Source of the DNA: Hydrogenophaga intermedia
Lineage (GTDB): Bacteria > Pseudomonadota > Gammaproteobacteria > Burkholderiales > Burkholderiaceae_C
NCBI RefSeq assembly: GCF_023715105.1
Contig: NZ_JAMBNO010000013.1
Location: forward strand, 99,519 to 163,518
DNA: 64,000 nt
Direction: 5' to 3'
Shown here: positions 28,692 to 37,090 of the stretch, in pieces
Numbering within the stretch: position 1 is the stretch's first letter
Layout: each line of letters opens with the position of its first letter
Notes under the pieces: model-generated
What the model was told of the DNA's origin: nothing
Databases searched by the model: none
The model's input: only the letters and a program-made list of their open reading frames with translations
Translations under genes and position numbers: made by a program

Positions 28692-30090
28692 GTCGAAACC
28701 GGTGGATGTGGTGGTGATGGCCGCGGGCAAGGGCACGCGCATGAAAAGCCAGCGGCCCAAAGTGTTGCACCGCATCGGCGGGCGTGCACTGGCCCAGCAC
28801 GTGATCGACTGCGCCGCGCGGTTATCGGCGCGCTCGGTGGTGGTGATCACCGGTCATGGTGCGGCGCAGGTGGAGGCCGCGTTGCGCGCGCCGGCCGCCA
28901 TGTCGCTGCGCTTCGTGCGGCAGGAGCCGCAATTGGGCACCGGGCATGCGGTGCAGCAGGCCGTGCCCCTGCTGGCCGATGACGGCCTGACGCTGGTGCT
29001 GTCGGGTGACGTGCCACTGACGCGCCCCGAGACCCTGCAGGCGCTCGTCGATCTCGGGGCGGGTGAGCACCCGGCACTGCTCACGCTTGATCTGCCCGAC
29101 CCAACCGGTTACGGACGCGTGGTGCGTGGTGCCGATGGTTCGGTACAAGCCATCGTGGAGCACAAGGACGCCACCGACGCCCAGCGCGCGATCACCGAGA
29201 TCTACAGCGGCATCATGGTGGTGCCCACGCGCCTGTTGCGGGGCTGGCTGGCGCGGCTGGACAACCGCAACGCCCAGAGCGAGTACTACCTGACCGATGT
29301 CGTGAAGTTTGCCGTGGCCGACGGATGTACCGTCAAGGCCCACCGCATCGACGATGCGGTGCAGGTGGCGGGTGTGAACAGCCCGCAGCAGCTTGCCGAG
29401 CTCGAACGCGCCCACCAGCACAGGCTCGCCAGTCACTTCATGCAGCAGGGTGTTCGCCTGGCCGATCCGGCCCGTTTCGATGTGCGCGGCGAGCTGGTGT
29501 GTGGCCAGGACGTGGAGATCGACGTCAACTGCGTGTTCGAGGGCCACGTCGAACTCGGTGACGGCGTGCGCATCGGTGCGAATTGCGTGATTGCCAACGC
29601 GCGCCTCGAAGCAGGCGCGGTGATCCATCCGTTCACGCACATCGACGGCGAAGCACTCGGTGTGCGCGTGGGGCCCGGCGCGCTGGTGGGGCCGTTCGCA
29701 CGCCTGCGCCCGGGGGCCGACCTCGGCGCCGAGGTGCACATCGGCAACTTTGTCGAGGTCAAGAACAGCACCCTGGCCGCGGGCGCCAAGGCCAACCACC
29801 TGGCCTACCTGGGTGACGCCACGGTGGGTGAGCGCGTGAACTACGGCGCCGGCAGCATCACCGCCAATTACGACGGGGCCAACAAGCACCGCACGGTGAT
29901 CGAGGCCGACGTGCACGTGGGCAGCAATTGCGTGCTGGTGGCCCCGGTCACCATCGGCGCCGGCGGCACCGTGGGTGCGGGTTCCACCATCACCAAGAGC
30001 ACCGAGCCGGGCGCGCTGGCGGTGGCCCGTGGGTGCCAGGCCAGCATTGCGAACTGGCAGCGGCCGCAGAAACAGAAGAAGCCCGTTTGA
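28690..30090 (+). CDS. glmU: Bifunctional GlmU (N-acetylglucosamine-1-P uridyltransferase / glucosamine-1-P acetyltransferase)
   Basis: GlmU makes UDP-N-acetylglucosamine for peptidoglycan and LPS. The 466-residue protein has the N-terminal pyrophosphorylase motif AAGKGTRMKS, GTGHAVQQA and SGDVPL, then the left-handed beta-helix with hexapeptide repeats from about residue 250 and the acetyltransferase KANHLAYLGD and NYDGANKHRT region. GAGG lies five bases before the ATG. A strong bidirectional terminator follows. glmS, the preceding pathway enzyme, is 1.6 kb further on. Confidence 0.95.
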   Translation: MSKPVDVVVMAAGKGTRMKSQRPKVLHRIGGRALAQHVIDCAARLSARSVVVITGHGAAQVEAALRAPAAMSLRFVRQEPQLGTGHAVQQAVPLLADDGLTLVLSGDVPLTRPETLQALVDLGAGEHPALLTLDLPDPTGYGRVVRGADGSVQAIVEHKDATDAQRAITEIYSGIMVVPTRLLRGWLARLDNRNAQSEYYLTDVVKFAVADGCTVKAHRIDDAVQVAGVNSPQQLAELERAHQHRLASHFMQQGVRLADPARFDVRGELVCGQDVEIDVNCVFEGHVELGDGVRIGANCVIANARLEAGAVIHPFTHIDGEALGVRVGPGALVGPFARLRPGADLGAEVHIGNFVEVKNSTLAAGAKANHLAYLGDATVGERVNYGAGSITANYDGANKHRTVIEADVHVGSNCVLVAPVTIGAGGTVGAGSTITKSTEPGALAVARGCQASIANWQRPQKQKKPV

Positions 30091-30105
30091 GACGGTTCGG
30101 AAAAA

Positions 30106-30133
30106 ACAAAAGCGCCCTGTGGGGCGCTTTTGT
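30106..30133. terminator. Bidirectional intrinsic terminator
   Basis: A 12-bp-arm hairpin (ACAAAAGCGCCC / GGGCGCTTTTGT, loop TGTG) with A-tract on one side and T-tract on the other lies between glmU and the convergent DUF2726 gene and can stop both. Confidence 0.88.
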
Positions 30134-30163
30134 CTTGGGGCGGGTGTTTCCGGTGGATGGGGG

Positions 30164-30889
30164 TCAGCGCCCACCGCGCACATCGAACGAACCGCCGTCG
30201 TAGCGGCGCGACTCGCCGCGCGGCTTGCGCGGCGCCAGTTCGTCCTCCAGGCTCATGAGGCCGCTCAGGCCCAGCACCTCGGAGTCACGGTAGGCCGAGT
30301 TGCCGTACTGCTCGTCCAGCGTGGACATCTGGCTCTCCAGCTCCTTCTTCACGGTCTCGCGGTCGGGCTGTGTGGGCTGCGCCGACTTCGGCTTGGGCAG
30401 TTCGACCAGGTTGAGCTGGGCGCGGAACTCGGCCGGCGAGGGCATGCGATGGATGCCGTTCTTGAGGAACAGGAAACGCACACCCGCGGTCTTGAGGATG
30501 CGGTTCTTCACCTTCGTGCGCTGCGCCTTGGCTTCGGCATTGCTCAGGTGGTACTGCTCGATGTCGAAGGCGAAGGTGGGACGACCGTCGGGCGCGCAGA
30601 CCACGAAATCCACGCGGTGCTCTTTCAGGCGCTGCTTGGCGGCGGCCTTGTTGGCGGCGCGGCGCACCGAGAGCATGTTGCCCAGCGACACGTTCGGCAG
30701 CACGACCTGGCCCGGGAATGTGTCCTGGAGGTAGTCGAGCATGGCCACCTGCTCGGACGACAGGATGCGCTCCGGGCTGAAGCGGTCGTCGCGACCATCG
30801 TCCTGGGAGCGCATGAAGCGCATGTAGAGCCAGACGCACAGCGCAAGCACCACCGCGGCAATCACCGATCCCGTCACCACCATGTCCAT
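30164..30889 (-). CDS. DUF2726 membrane-anchored protein
   Basis: A 241-residue protein with one N-terminal membrane segment (residues 5-25), then a DUF2726 domain (about 55-150), a nuclease-like fold with LSVRRAANKAAAKQRLKEHRVDFVV and FDIEQYHLS. The C-terminal 90 residues are low-complexity and charged. AGGAGG is at ideal distance from the ATG. Similar domains occur beside topoisomerase-type zinc fingers elsewhere, hinting at nucleic-acid contact; activity here is unproven. Confidence 0.75.
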   Translation of the reverse strand: MDMVVTGSVIAAVVLALCVWLYMRFMRSQDDGRDDRFSPERILSSEQVAMLDYLQDTFPGQVVLPNVSLGNMLSVRRAANKAAAKQRLKEHRVDFVVCAPDGRPTFAFDIEQYHLSNAEAKAQRTKVKNRILKTAGVRFLFLKNGIHRMPSPAEFRAQLNLVELPKPKSAQPTQPDRETVKKELESQMSTLDEQYGNSAYRDSEVLGLSGLMSLEDELAPRKPRGESRRYDGGSFDVRGGR

Positions 30890-31043
30890 GAAAGAAACCT
30901 CCTGAGGCGCCGACGCCCGGCGGGTCGGCAGAATTTGTTGCGAGGTTGTTACACCAAGCGCATTCCGTCAACTCCTGGCATGGACGCAGCGCGCATAAGT
31001 GTGCGTTTTGATGCGAACTCCCCGGGGTGTTTAAGCCGTTCGG

Positions 31044-31535
31044 TCACATCGGGGTTCTGAGCGGCAGGCGCGGATCGAATTTGGCGCAGCGCGTGCTGAA
31101 AAAGCCCTTGACGTTGCGCACGTTGGCGTCGCCCGTGAACAACCGCTGCGTGAGGGCCAGGTAGTCGGGCATATCGGCGCAACGCACCACGAGCACGAAA
31201 TCCGGCCCGGGGCTGACGCGGTAGCACTGCTGCACCCGCGCTTCGGCCACGGCACGGGCCTCGAACGCCTCCAGCGCCTCCGCACCCTGGCGTTCCAGGC
31301 TCACCTCGACGAGCGCGGTCAGGCCGTGCCCCAGCAACGGTGCCAGGCGGTCGGCGTCCAGCAGCGCCACCTCGCGCGCGATCAGGCCGCGCTCGCGCAG
31401 GCGCTTGACGCGGCGCAGGCAGGTGGGCGGGCTCAGGTGCGCGCGCTCGGCCAGGGCCTGGTTGGTCAACGACGCGTCGTCCTGCAACAGCTCCAGCAGG
31501 CGCAGATCGGTCGCATCGATGGATGAGTCTTCCAT
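31044..31535 (-). CDS. Lrp/AsnC-family regulator
   Basis: A 163-residue feast/famine regulator: N-terminal winged helix (LRLLELLQDDASLTNQALAERAHLSPPTCLRRVKRL) and C-terminal RAM domain (ALVEVSLE, VSPGPDFVLVVRCADMPDY). It diverges from glmS over 134 bases that hold a long-spaced inverted repeat, so control of itself and possibly of glmS is plausible. Confidence 0.9.
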   Translation of the reverse strand: MEDSSIDATDLRLLELLQDDASLTNQALAERAHLSPPTCLRRVKRLRERGLIAREVALLDADRLAPLLGHGLTALVEVSLERQGAEALEAFEARAVAEARVQQCYRVSPGPDFVLVVRCADMPDYLALTQRLFTGDANVRNVKGFFSTRCAKFDPRLPLRTPM

Positions 31536-31549
31536 TGAGGTCTATGTTT

Positions 31550-31627
31550 TGAATGAAATGGCAACGTATCTGCCTTCAAGACAGAATGTGCTGATCCAGG
31601 TTCAATTTTGCACGTTAATTTCATTCA
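31550..31627. promoter_or_regulatory. Spaced inverted repeat in the asnC-type regulator / glmS promoter region
   Basis: TGAATGAAAT (31550-31559) and ATTTCATTCA (31618-31627) are exact inverted copies 58 bases apart in AT-rich DNA. Lrp-type octamers often bind two such sites and loop the DNA. glmS has GGAGG just before its ATG at 31670. Confidence 0.45.
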
Positions 31628-31669
31628 GGGCTGACTAGCATTCGTCCCGTTCAAACACCGGAGGCGTTC

Positions 31670-33523
31670 ATGTGCGGCATCGTGGCGGGGGTTTCGGGGC
31701 GCGACATCGTGCCCGTGCTGGTTCAAGGTCTGCAGCGGCTGGAGTACCGCGGCTATGACTCCTGCGGCGTGGCTGTGCACAGCGCCGGTCTGAAACGCGC
31801 GCGCAGTGTGGCCCGCGTGGCCGAACTCGCACAGCAGGTGCAGGCGGAGGGCATCGCCAGCGGCACCGGCATCGCCCACACCCGCTGGGCCACGCACGGT
31901 GCGCCCGCGGTGCACAACGCGCACCCGCACTTCAGCCACGGGCCCGGTGTGCAACAGGGCACAGCTGGCCGCGTGGCGCTGGTGCACAACGGCATCATCG
32001 AGAACCACGACGAGTTGCGCGCAGCGCTGCAGGCCAAGGGCTATGTGTTCGAGAGCCAGACCGACACCGAGGTCATCGCCCACCTGGTCGATTCGCTGTA
32101 CGACGGCGACGTGTTCGCCGCACTGCAGGCTGCGGTGAAGCAGCTGCACGGCGCCTATGCGCTGGCCGTGTTCCACAAGGACGAGCCACACCGCGTGGTG
32201 GGCGCGCGCGCGGGCTCGCCGCTGGTGTTGGGCGTGGGCACCGAGGGCGAGCATTTCCTCGCCAGCGACGCCATGGCGCTGGCGGGTGTGACCGACCAGA
32301 TCGTCTACCTGGAAGAGGGCGATCTCGTCGACCTGCAGATGGGGCGCTACTGGGTGGCAGACGCCAACGGCCGTTCGCTGGACGCGACGCAACGCCCGGT
32401 GCGCACGGTGCACGCCCACAGCGGCGCGGCCGAACTGGGGCCCTATCGCCACTACATGCAGAAAGAGATCTTCGAGCAGCCGCGCGCCATCGCCGACACG
32501 CTCGAAGGCGTGGCCGGCATCACGCCCGAGCTCTTTGGCGACGGCGCCTACCGCGTGTTCAAGGACGTTGATCGCGTGCTCATCCTGGCCTGCGGCACCA
32601 GCTACTACAGCGGTTGCACCGCGAAGTACTGGCTCGAGTCGATCGCGAGGATTCCCACCCAGGTGGAGGTGGCCAGCGAGTACCGCTACCGCACCAGCGT
32701 GCCCGATCCACGCACCCTGGTCGTCACCATCAGCCAGAGCGGCGAGACCGCCGATACCCTGGCCGCGCTGCGCCACGCGCAAAGCCTGGGCATGAAGCAC
32801 ACGCTGACGATCTGCAACGTGGCCACCAGCGCCATGGTGCGCGAGTGCGAGTTGGCCTACATCACGCGCGCCGGCGTCGAGATCGGCGTCGCGTCCACCA
32901 AGGCGTTCACCACCCAGCTCGCGGGCCTGTTCCTGCTCACGCTCGCGTTGGCGCAGGTGCGTGGATACCTGAGCGAGGAACAGGAGGCCGAACACCTCAA
33001 GCGCATGCGCCACCTGCCCGTGGCGCTGCAGGCCGTGCTGGCGCTGGAGCCGCAGGTCATCAGCTGGGCCGAGGACTTTGCGCGCATGGACAACGCGCTG
33101 TTCCTGGGGCGCGGCCTGCACTACCCGATTGCCCTGGAAGGCGCGCTCAAGCTCAAGGAAATCAGCTACATCCACGCCGAGGCCTACCCCGCCGGCGAAC
33201 TCAAGCACGGCCCGCTGGCGCTGGTGACGGCTGCCATGCCTGTGGTCACCGTGGCACCCAACGACACCCTGCTGGAAAAGCTCAAGAGCAACATGCAGGA
33301 GGTGCGCGCACGCGGTGGCGTGCTCTACGTGCTGGCCGACGCCGACACGCGCATCGCCAGCAGCGAGGGCATTCACGTCATCCGCATGCCCGAGCACTAC
33401 GGTGCACTCTCGCCCATCCTGCACGTGGTGCCGCTGCAGTTGCTCGCGTATCACACGGCGCTGGCCAAGGGTACCGATGTCGACAAACCGCGCAACCTCG
33501 CAAAAAGCGTGACGGTGGAGTGA
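31670..33523 (+). CDS. glmS: Glutamine-fructose-6-phosphate aminotransferase GlmS
   Basis: GlmS makes glucosamine-6-phosphate from fructose-6-phosphate and glutamine. The 617-residue enzyme begins [12 protein letters not shown], with catalytic Cys exposed after Met removal, followed by the class II amidotransferase domain and two SIS domains ([31 protein letters not shown]). The C-terminus is the standard [13 protein letters not shown], where TnsD-type proteins read attTn7. No GlmS ribozyme precedes it. Confidence 0.96.
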   Translation: MCGIVAGVSGRDIVPVLVQGLQRLEYRGYDSCGVAVHSAGLKRARSVARVAELAQQVQAEGIASGTGIAHTRWATHGAPAVHNAHPHFSHGPGVQQGTAGRVALVHNGIIENHDELRAALQAKGYVFESQTDTEVIAHLVDSLYDGDVFAALQAAVKQLHGAYALAVFHKDEPHRVVGARAGSPLVLGVGTEGEHFLASDAMALAGVTDQIVYLEEGDLVDLQMGRYWVADANGRSLDATQRPVRTVHAHSGAAELGPYRHYMQKEIFEQPRAIADTLEGVAGITPELFGDGAYRVFKDVDRVLILACGTSYYSGCTAKYWLESIARIPTQVEVASEYRYRTSVPDPRTLVVTISQSGETADTLAALRHAQSLGMKHTLTICNVATSAMVRECELAYITRAGVEIGVASTKAFTTQLAGLFLLTLALAQVRGYLSEEQEAEHLKRMRHLPVALQAVLALEPQVISWAEDFARMDNALFLGRGLHYPIALEGALKLKEISYIHAEAYPAGELKHGPLALVTAAMPVVTVAPNDTLLEKLKSNMQEVRARGGVLYVLADADTRIASSEGIHVIRMPEHYGALSPILHVVPLQLLAYHTALAKGTDVDKPRNLAKSVTVE

Positions 33524-33810
33524 TGCGGGGTGGTGACGATGCCGATCTTTGATTGACAATTATCGAGGATATTTGAAAGGGATACTTCAAAAATTGACTA
33601 ATATTTTTAGATTATGGATATTTTTGACAATTTAATCGTGTAAATAGTGAGTGTCAGCCGAAAACGAAAACTGTCACCCACTTTTCATGTTGGAAAGAGA
33701 TCGCGCGCTCGCGCGAAGGGCAATCCTGTCTCGGCAGCTCAGCGCACCTTGCTTTCCAGATGACTAGACGGAATAAAGCTCGTCGGAGCGGCAGCTGACT
33801 GGAAGGGCTG
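33524..33810. other. AT-rich island edge after glmS with TTGAC repeats (possible Tn7-like or IS end)
   Basis: Starting 27 bases after the glmS stop, about 100 bases are far more AT-rich than the surroundings and carry three direct TTGAC repeats (ATTGACAATTATCG at 33552, ATTGACTAATATTT at 33593, TTTGACAATTTAATCG at 33623). GTGTCAGCCG follows at 33651 and CTGTCACCCAC at 33671. Repeated short sites at an element end are typical of TnsB-type transposases, and this is the attTn7 position. No tns genes are visible, and an IS21-like end is an alternative. I see no credible gene in this stretch. Confidence 0.4.
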
Positions 33811-33811
33811 A

Positions 33812-33896
33812 TGTGCAGCGCTATGGCGAGCTTTACATAGCGCTGCCTATGCCGAGATCGCAACTGCACATAGTTGCGATCTCGGCATAGGCAGCG
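33812..33896. repeat. Two overlapping inverted repeats (11-bp and perfect 25-bp arms)
   Basis: Arms at 33815-33825 and 33836-33846 (GCAGCGCTATG / CATAGCGCTGC) overlap a longer perfect repeat whose 25-base arms are 33841-33865 and 33872-33896 with a 6-base loop. The stretch 33812-33870 also begins TGTGCAG and ends CTGCACA. As RNA the two hairpins would be mutually exclusive. As DNA it resembles abutted IS ends. It lies between glmS and bluB. Confidence 0.8.
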
Positions 33897-33957
33897 ACAG
33901 CCGTCGGTCGTGGTCACGAGCTGGGTAGACGCTGGCTGGCACGAAGCCGTCATCGAC

Positions 33958-34083
33958 TCACCCGTCAGCGTTACGGCAACAACGACGGCTATTAAGGGGG
34001 CTGCAGTCATCCAGCCCCAGCCCGACCAGTACCGCGCCGGTCAGTACGGCTGCGTCGGGGGTGAACCAACCGACGAGGCTCAT
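33958..34083 (-). pseudogene. Possible truncated start of a cobD/cbiB-like gene
   Basis: Downstream of bluB in the direction of transcription, an ATG opens a 41-codon frame. Its first 26 residues (ending TGAVLVGLGLDD) look like the first membrane helix of CobD/CbiB, then the sequence becomes Cys/Arg-rich nonsense and stops. cobD commonly follows bluB-type genes. If correct, the cob operon was cut here by the element at the glmS side. The match is short, so this is tentative. Confidence 0.3.
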
Positions 34084-34154
34084 GACGAGGTCAGGCGTCG
34101 GCATGAGAGATCTGCACGTTCATTTTCCGTATCATTTCCTTGAGGCGATCCGGA

Positions 34155-34910
34155 TCAATCGCCACGTCCCGAGCCCGCCGTCCCGCCCGCGCTCAGGGGC
34201 TGGCCCCAAGTGTCTTCAAACAGCACATCGTCCAGTGCCGTTCGCTGTGCCCAGCGCTGTTGCTGGAGCATGGGGTCATCATAAAAATGGCGGACCGGGC
34301 CAATGCACAGCAGCGCGACGGGCTCTGCGCCTTCGGGCATACCCAGCAATGAAGCCACCGCCACCGGGTCGAACATCGAAACCCAGCCCATGCCCAGGCC
34401 CTCGGCGCGCGCGGCCAGCCACAGGTTCTGTATCGCGCAGGCGGTCGAGGCGAGGTCCATGTGCGGCAAGGTTCGCCGGCCGAACACATGCTGTTCACGG
34501 CCCTCGGACAGCGCCACCACCCAGACCTCGGCCGCGTCCATCAGGCCTTCGACCTTGAGGCGCAAAAACGCATCCATGCGCTCTCCCAGCGCCGTGGCGG
34601 TTTGCTGCCGCTCCTGTTCCACCAGCGCCTGCAACTCGGCCCGCAACGCGCGCGTGGCTACCCGCAGGAAGCGCCACGGCTGCATGAAGCCCACGCTGGG
34701 CGCATGGTGCGCGGCCATGAGCAGGCGGCGCATCACAGCCGGCGCAACCGCACCGCCGGCAAAGTGGCGCATGTCGCGCCGCTCGAAAATGGCGCGGTAG
34801 ACGGCCTCCTGCTGAGCCGGCGAAAAAACGTGCTCCGGGGCCGTCGCCCCGGTCAGGTCGGTGTCTGCCGCGGCGGCTTGCACGGCAGGACTTTCAACGG
34901 CCCGCGTCAT
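34155..34910 (-). CDS. bluB: 5,6-dimethylbenzimidazole synthase BluB
   Basis: BluB uses oxygen to cleave reduced FMN and form dimethylbenzimidazole, the lower ligand of B12. The 251-residue nitroreductase-fold protein has FERRDMRHFAGG with the essential Asp, then AAHHAPSVGFMQPWRFL and the GLGMGWVSMFDP segment. The ATG at 34910 lies inside the end of the DUF1636 gene (17-base overlap). It is the last intact gene of the leftward cob operon. Confidence 0.93.
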   Translation of the reverse strand: MTRAVESPAVQAAAADTDLTGATAPEHVFSPAQQEAVYRAIFERRDMRHFAGGAVAPAVMRRLLMAAHHAPSVGFMQPWRFLRVATRALRAELQALVEQERQQTATALGERMDAFLRLKVEGLMDAAEVWVVALSEGREQHVFGRRTLPHMDLASTACAIQNLWLAARAEGLGMGWVSMFDPVAVASLLGMPEGAEPVALLCIGPVRHFYDDPMLQQQRWAQRTALDDVLFEDTWGQPLSAGGTAGSGRGD

Positions 34911-35322
34911 GATTGCTTTCAGCGGATGAACGGGTCGGTGGCAGGCGGCACAGGATGCCGCTGCGCAAAAGGGCAGGGCGGGCATCGCGGGGCAAGTTGC
35001 CATCGGGCGCCCGAAAATGCATCACGGCGCAATCCAGCAGTTGCCGGGCAGCGTCCTCTGAGGGGGTCAGGTCGCCAAATTGGAAGCTGTGCTTGCCAGG
35101 AGCCTGAAAAGCCACCGTGCAGGCGCGCGAGCAGCCGGCCGTGCACGCCACCCCTCGCACATGAATAGCGGCCCACTCGGGCTGATCGCCGAAGGCCTGT
35201 GCGGTTTGCACGGCTTCCAACAGAATGTCACCTGCAGCGCGCTGATCTCGCGTGTTCTCCGCAGGGCGGCAGGTGGTGCAAATGATGAGCTCAGTCGTGC
35301 TGAGGTCGGTTTTTGGAGTCAT
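34894..35322 (-). CDS. DUF1636 family protein, probably metal-binding
   Basis: A 142-residue protein with paired cysteines: CTTC near residue 15 and CTAGCSRAC near 60-68, a thioredoxin-like ferredoxin arrangement that could hold an iron-sulfur cluster or cobalt. DUF1636 genes travel with cobalamin clusters, and this one is coupled to the VWA gene by an ATGA overlap. The exact role is unknown. Confidence 0.75.
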   Translation of the reverse strand: MTPKTDLSTTELIICTTCRPAENTRDQRAAGDILLEAVQTAQAFGDQPEWAAIHVRGVACTAGCSRACTVAFQAPGKHSFQFGDLTPSEDAARQLLDCAVMHFRAPDGNLPRDARPALLRSGILCRLPPTRSSAESNHDAGR

Positions 35323-35981
35323 TGTGTGTCAGTGGTGGGTTGGCGCAACTCGGCGCCCCAGGCCTGTGCCCAGGCCCTGCAGCGTCCGAGTGGGCGAGGA
35401 GAGTTGTCGAAATCGACGATGACGATGTGGTCAGCCGCCGTAGGTGCTGCTGGTTGCTCCAGGCTGCGCCCGTCGGTGAGTAGCCACAGCAGGCGGCGCC
35501 CATTGCCGTGGCGCCGCCGATGCGCCAGAAGTTCGGTCTGCGCCTGACCCAGCGCTGCCGCCAGGGGCGTACCGCCACCCCCGCCCAGCGGCCGAAGGCG
35601 CCCCAACGCCGAGCGCCGCGCCTGGGTGGGCGACAGTACGCATTGCACCCCCTGTCCCCCGAACAGCAGCAGTCCGACCTGGTTGCCGGTACGGGCCGCG
35701 TCCTCGATAAGGCGCGCCGCGAAACCCTTGGCCCACGCCAGACGACCGCTTTGCCGCATGGAGCCGGAATTGTCCAGCGCGATCAGGTGAAGCGTCGACA
35801 TGTCAGCGGGGCGGTGTTCGCGCTGCAGATGGGACCGCTGCAAGGCGGCGGGCCCTTTGCGCAGCAGAGTGCGACACCAATCGATTCGCCCTGGCGTGTG
35901 GGTCGATGCCTGCATCGCGTTCTGCGCCAGTTGCGGCCTTGCGTATGGGTCAATGGAGAACCACCGCCGCAGTCCGGGCAC
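35319..35981 (-). CDS. VWA-domain protein, ChlD-like cobaltochelatase partner
   Basis: About 220 residues, mostly one von Willebrand A domain with the metal-ion-dependent adhesion motif DNSGSM near residue 70, and GGGGGTPLA and LLTDGRS further on. Full ChlD/BchD proteins also have an AAA-like N-terminal domain and a proline-rich linker; only the VWA part is here, the AAA function being the gene upstream. With CobN and the ChlI-like ATPase it likely forms the cobalt-inserting complex. The GTG start is uncertain. Confidence 0.8.
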   Translation of the reverse strand: MPGLRRWFSIDPYARPQLAQNAMQASTHTPGRIDWCRTLLRKGPAALQRSHLQREHRPADMSTLHLIALDNSGSMRQSGRLAWAKGFAARLIEDAARTGNQVGLLLFGGQGVQCVLSPTQARRSALGRLRPLGGGGGTPLAAALGQAQTELLAHRRRHGNGRRLLWLLTDGRSLEQPAAPTAADHIVIVDFDNSPRPLGRCRAWAQAWGAELRQPTTDTQ

Positions 35982-36007
35982 CGTGGAGGCGCGGCCTGCG
36001 GGGTGGC

Positions 36008-37090
36008 TCAGGCTTTTTTTGCGACAGGCCCCCCAGTGGTTCGAACCGCTTCCCAGCCTTCAGCCTGCGCCGGCAGTGCGCCCCAGTCCCCGGCGGCACT
36101 CGTCAATGAATGATCTGCCTGCGACCCGGCACTGCCCGCCCCTGAGGGGCCGCTGGTAGTGCGGGGGGGCGCCGCAGCCTGCTGGGCCTGGGGAGCCGGC
36201 GCCATCCGGCGGTGGCCCAAGGCCCATTCGGCCACGGTGTCGACATCCGCCGGCGTCACCTCGAGCCGACCCGCCAGCACGGCATGGGCCCGGGCCGCCT
36301 TCAGCAGCACTAGGTCACCGCGCACACCGTCCACGGCGGCCTGCACGGCCAGCGCGGTGGCGTGCGCCAGCACGGCATCGCTCCAGTCCACCGCAGGTAG
36401 CGCTTCTCGCGCGGCTGCCATCCGGGACACCAGCTCGGCCTGCGCGCTGGCTGTGCGCTGCATCAATGCCTGCGGATCGAGGTCAAAGTCCAAGCGGGCA
36501 CGGACGATCGACTGGCGCAGCGCATGATCGGTGGGATTTTCCAGCACCACCGACAGGCCAAAGCGATCCAGCAACTGGGGGCGCAACTCGCCCTCTTCGG
36601 GGTTCATGGTGCCGATCAGCACGAAGCGGGCCGCATGCTGGCGCGAAACGCCCTCACGCTCGATCGTGTTGATGCCGCTTGCCGCCGCGTCAAGCAGGGC
36701 GTCCACCAGCGCGTCGGGTAAAAGGTTGACCTCGTCCACATAAAGGACGCCGCCGTGCGCACGAGCGAGCATGCCAGGCGCCAGGCGCACGAGGCCGTCG
36801 CGCAGTACGTGTTCGAGGTTGAGTGTGCCCACCAGTTGCTCAACGGTGGCCGCGAGCGGCAGGCTCACGAAGGGAGCACCCGGCAACAAAGCCGCCAGTG
36901 CGCGCGCCGCAGTCGATTTGGCCGTGCCGCGTGGCCCGCTGATCAGCACGCCGCCGATGCCGGGGTCTACCGCCGCCAGCAGGAGCGCCTGCCGCAGCCC
37001 GGCGTGGCCGATCAGCGCAGAAAATGGGTACATCACATCGTTGGCGTCCTGCAGTTCGTGGGACGTGTTGTGTGCGTTGAATGTCTTCAT
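36008..37090 (-). CDS. ChlI/BchI-type AAA+ ATPase, cobaltochelatase subunit
   Basis: The 360-residue protein has Walker A SGPRGTAKST near residue 52, LYVDEVNLLPD as Walker B, the GTMNPEEGELRPQLLDRFGL sensor segment and a lid domain; these are the hallmarks of magnesium-chelatase I subunits. After residue 300 a linker rich in Ala, Pro and Gly trails off, like the start of ChlD. It powers metal insertion by CobN. Its ATG overlaps the cobN stop (ATGA). Confidence 0.87.
   Translation of the reverse strand: MKTFNAHNTSHELQDANDVMYPFSALIGHAGLRQALLLAAVDPGIGGVLISGPRGTAKSTAARALAALLPGAPFVSLPLAATVEQLVGTLNLEHVLRDGLVRLAPGMLARAHGGVLYVDEVNLLPDALVDALLDAAASGINTIEREGVSRQHAARFVLIGTMNPEEGELRPQLLDRFGLSVVLENPTDHALRQSIVRARLDFDLDPQALMQRTASAQAELVSRMAAAREALPAVDWSDAVLAHATALAVQAAVDGVRGDLVLLKAARAHAVLAGRLEVTPADVDTVAEWALGHRRMAPAPQAQQAAAPPRTTSGPSGAGSAGSQADHSLTSAAGDWGALPAQAEGWEAVRTTGGPVAKKA

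Noticed and set aside
31536..31669. A glmS ribozyme in the glmS leader
   Set aside because: The leader is short and lacks the expected structured core; glmS ribozymes are a feature of Gram-positive bacteria.
33654..34010. A 118-codon minus-strand frame between glmS and bluB
   Set aside because: It crosses both perfect inverted repeats and looks like no protein family; no ribosome site was seen.
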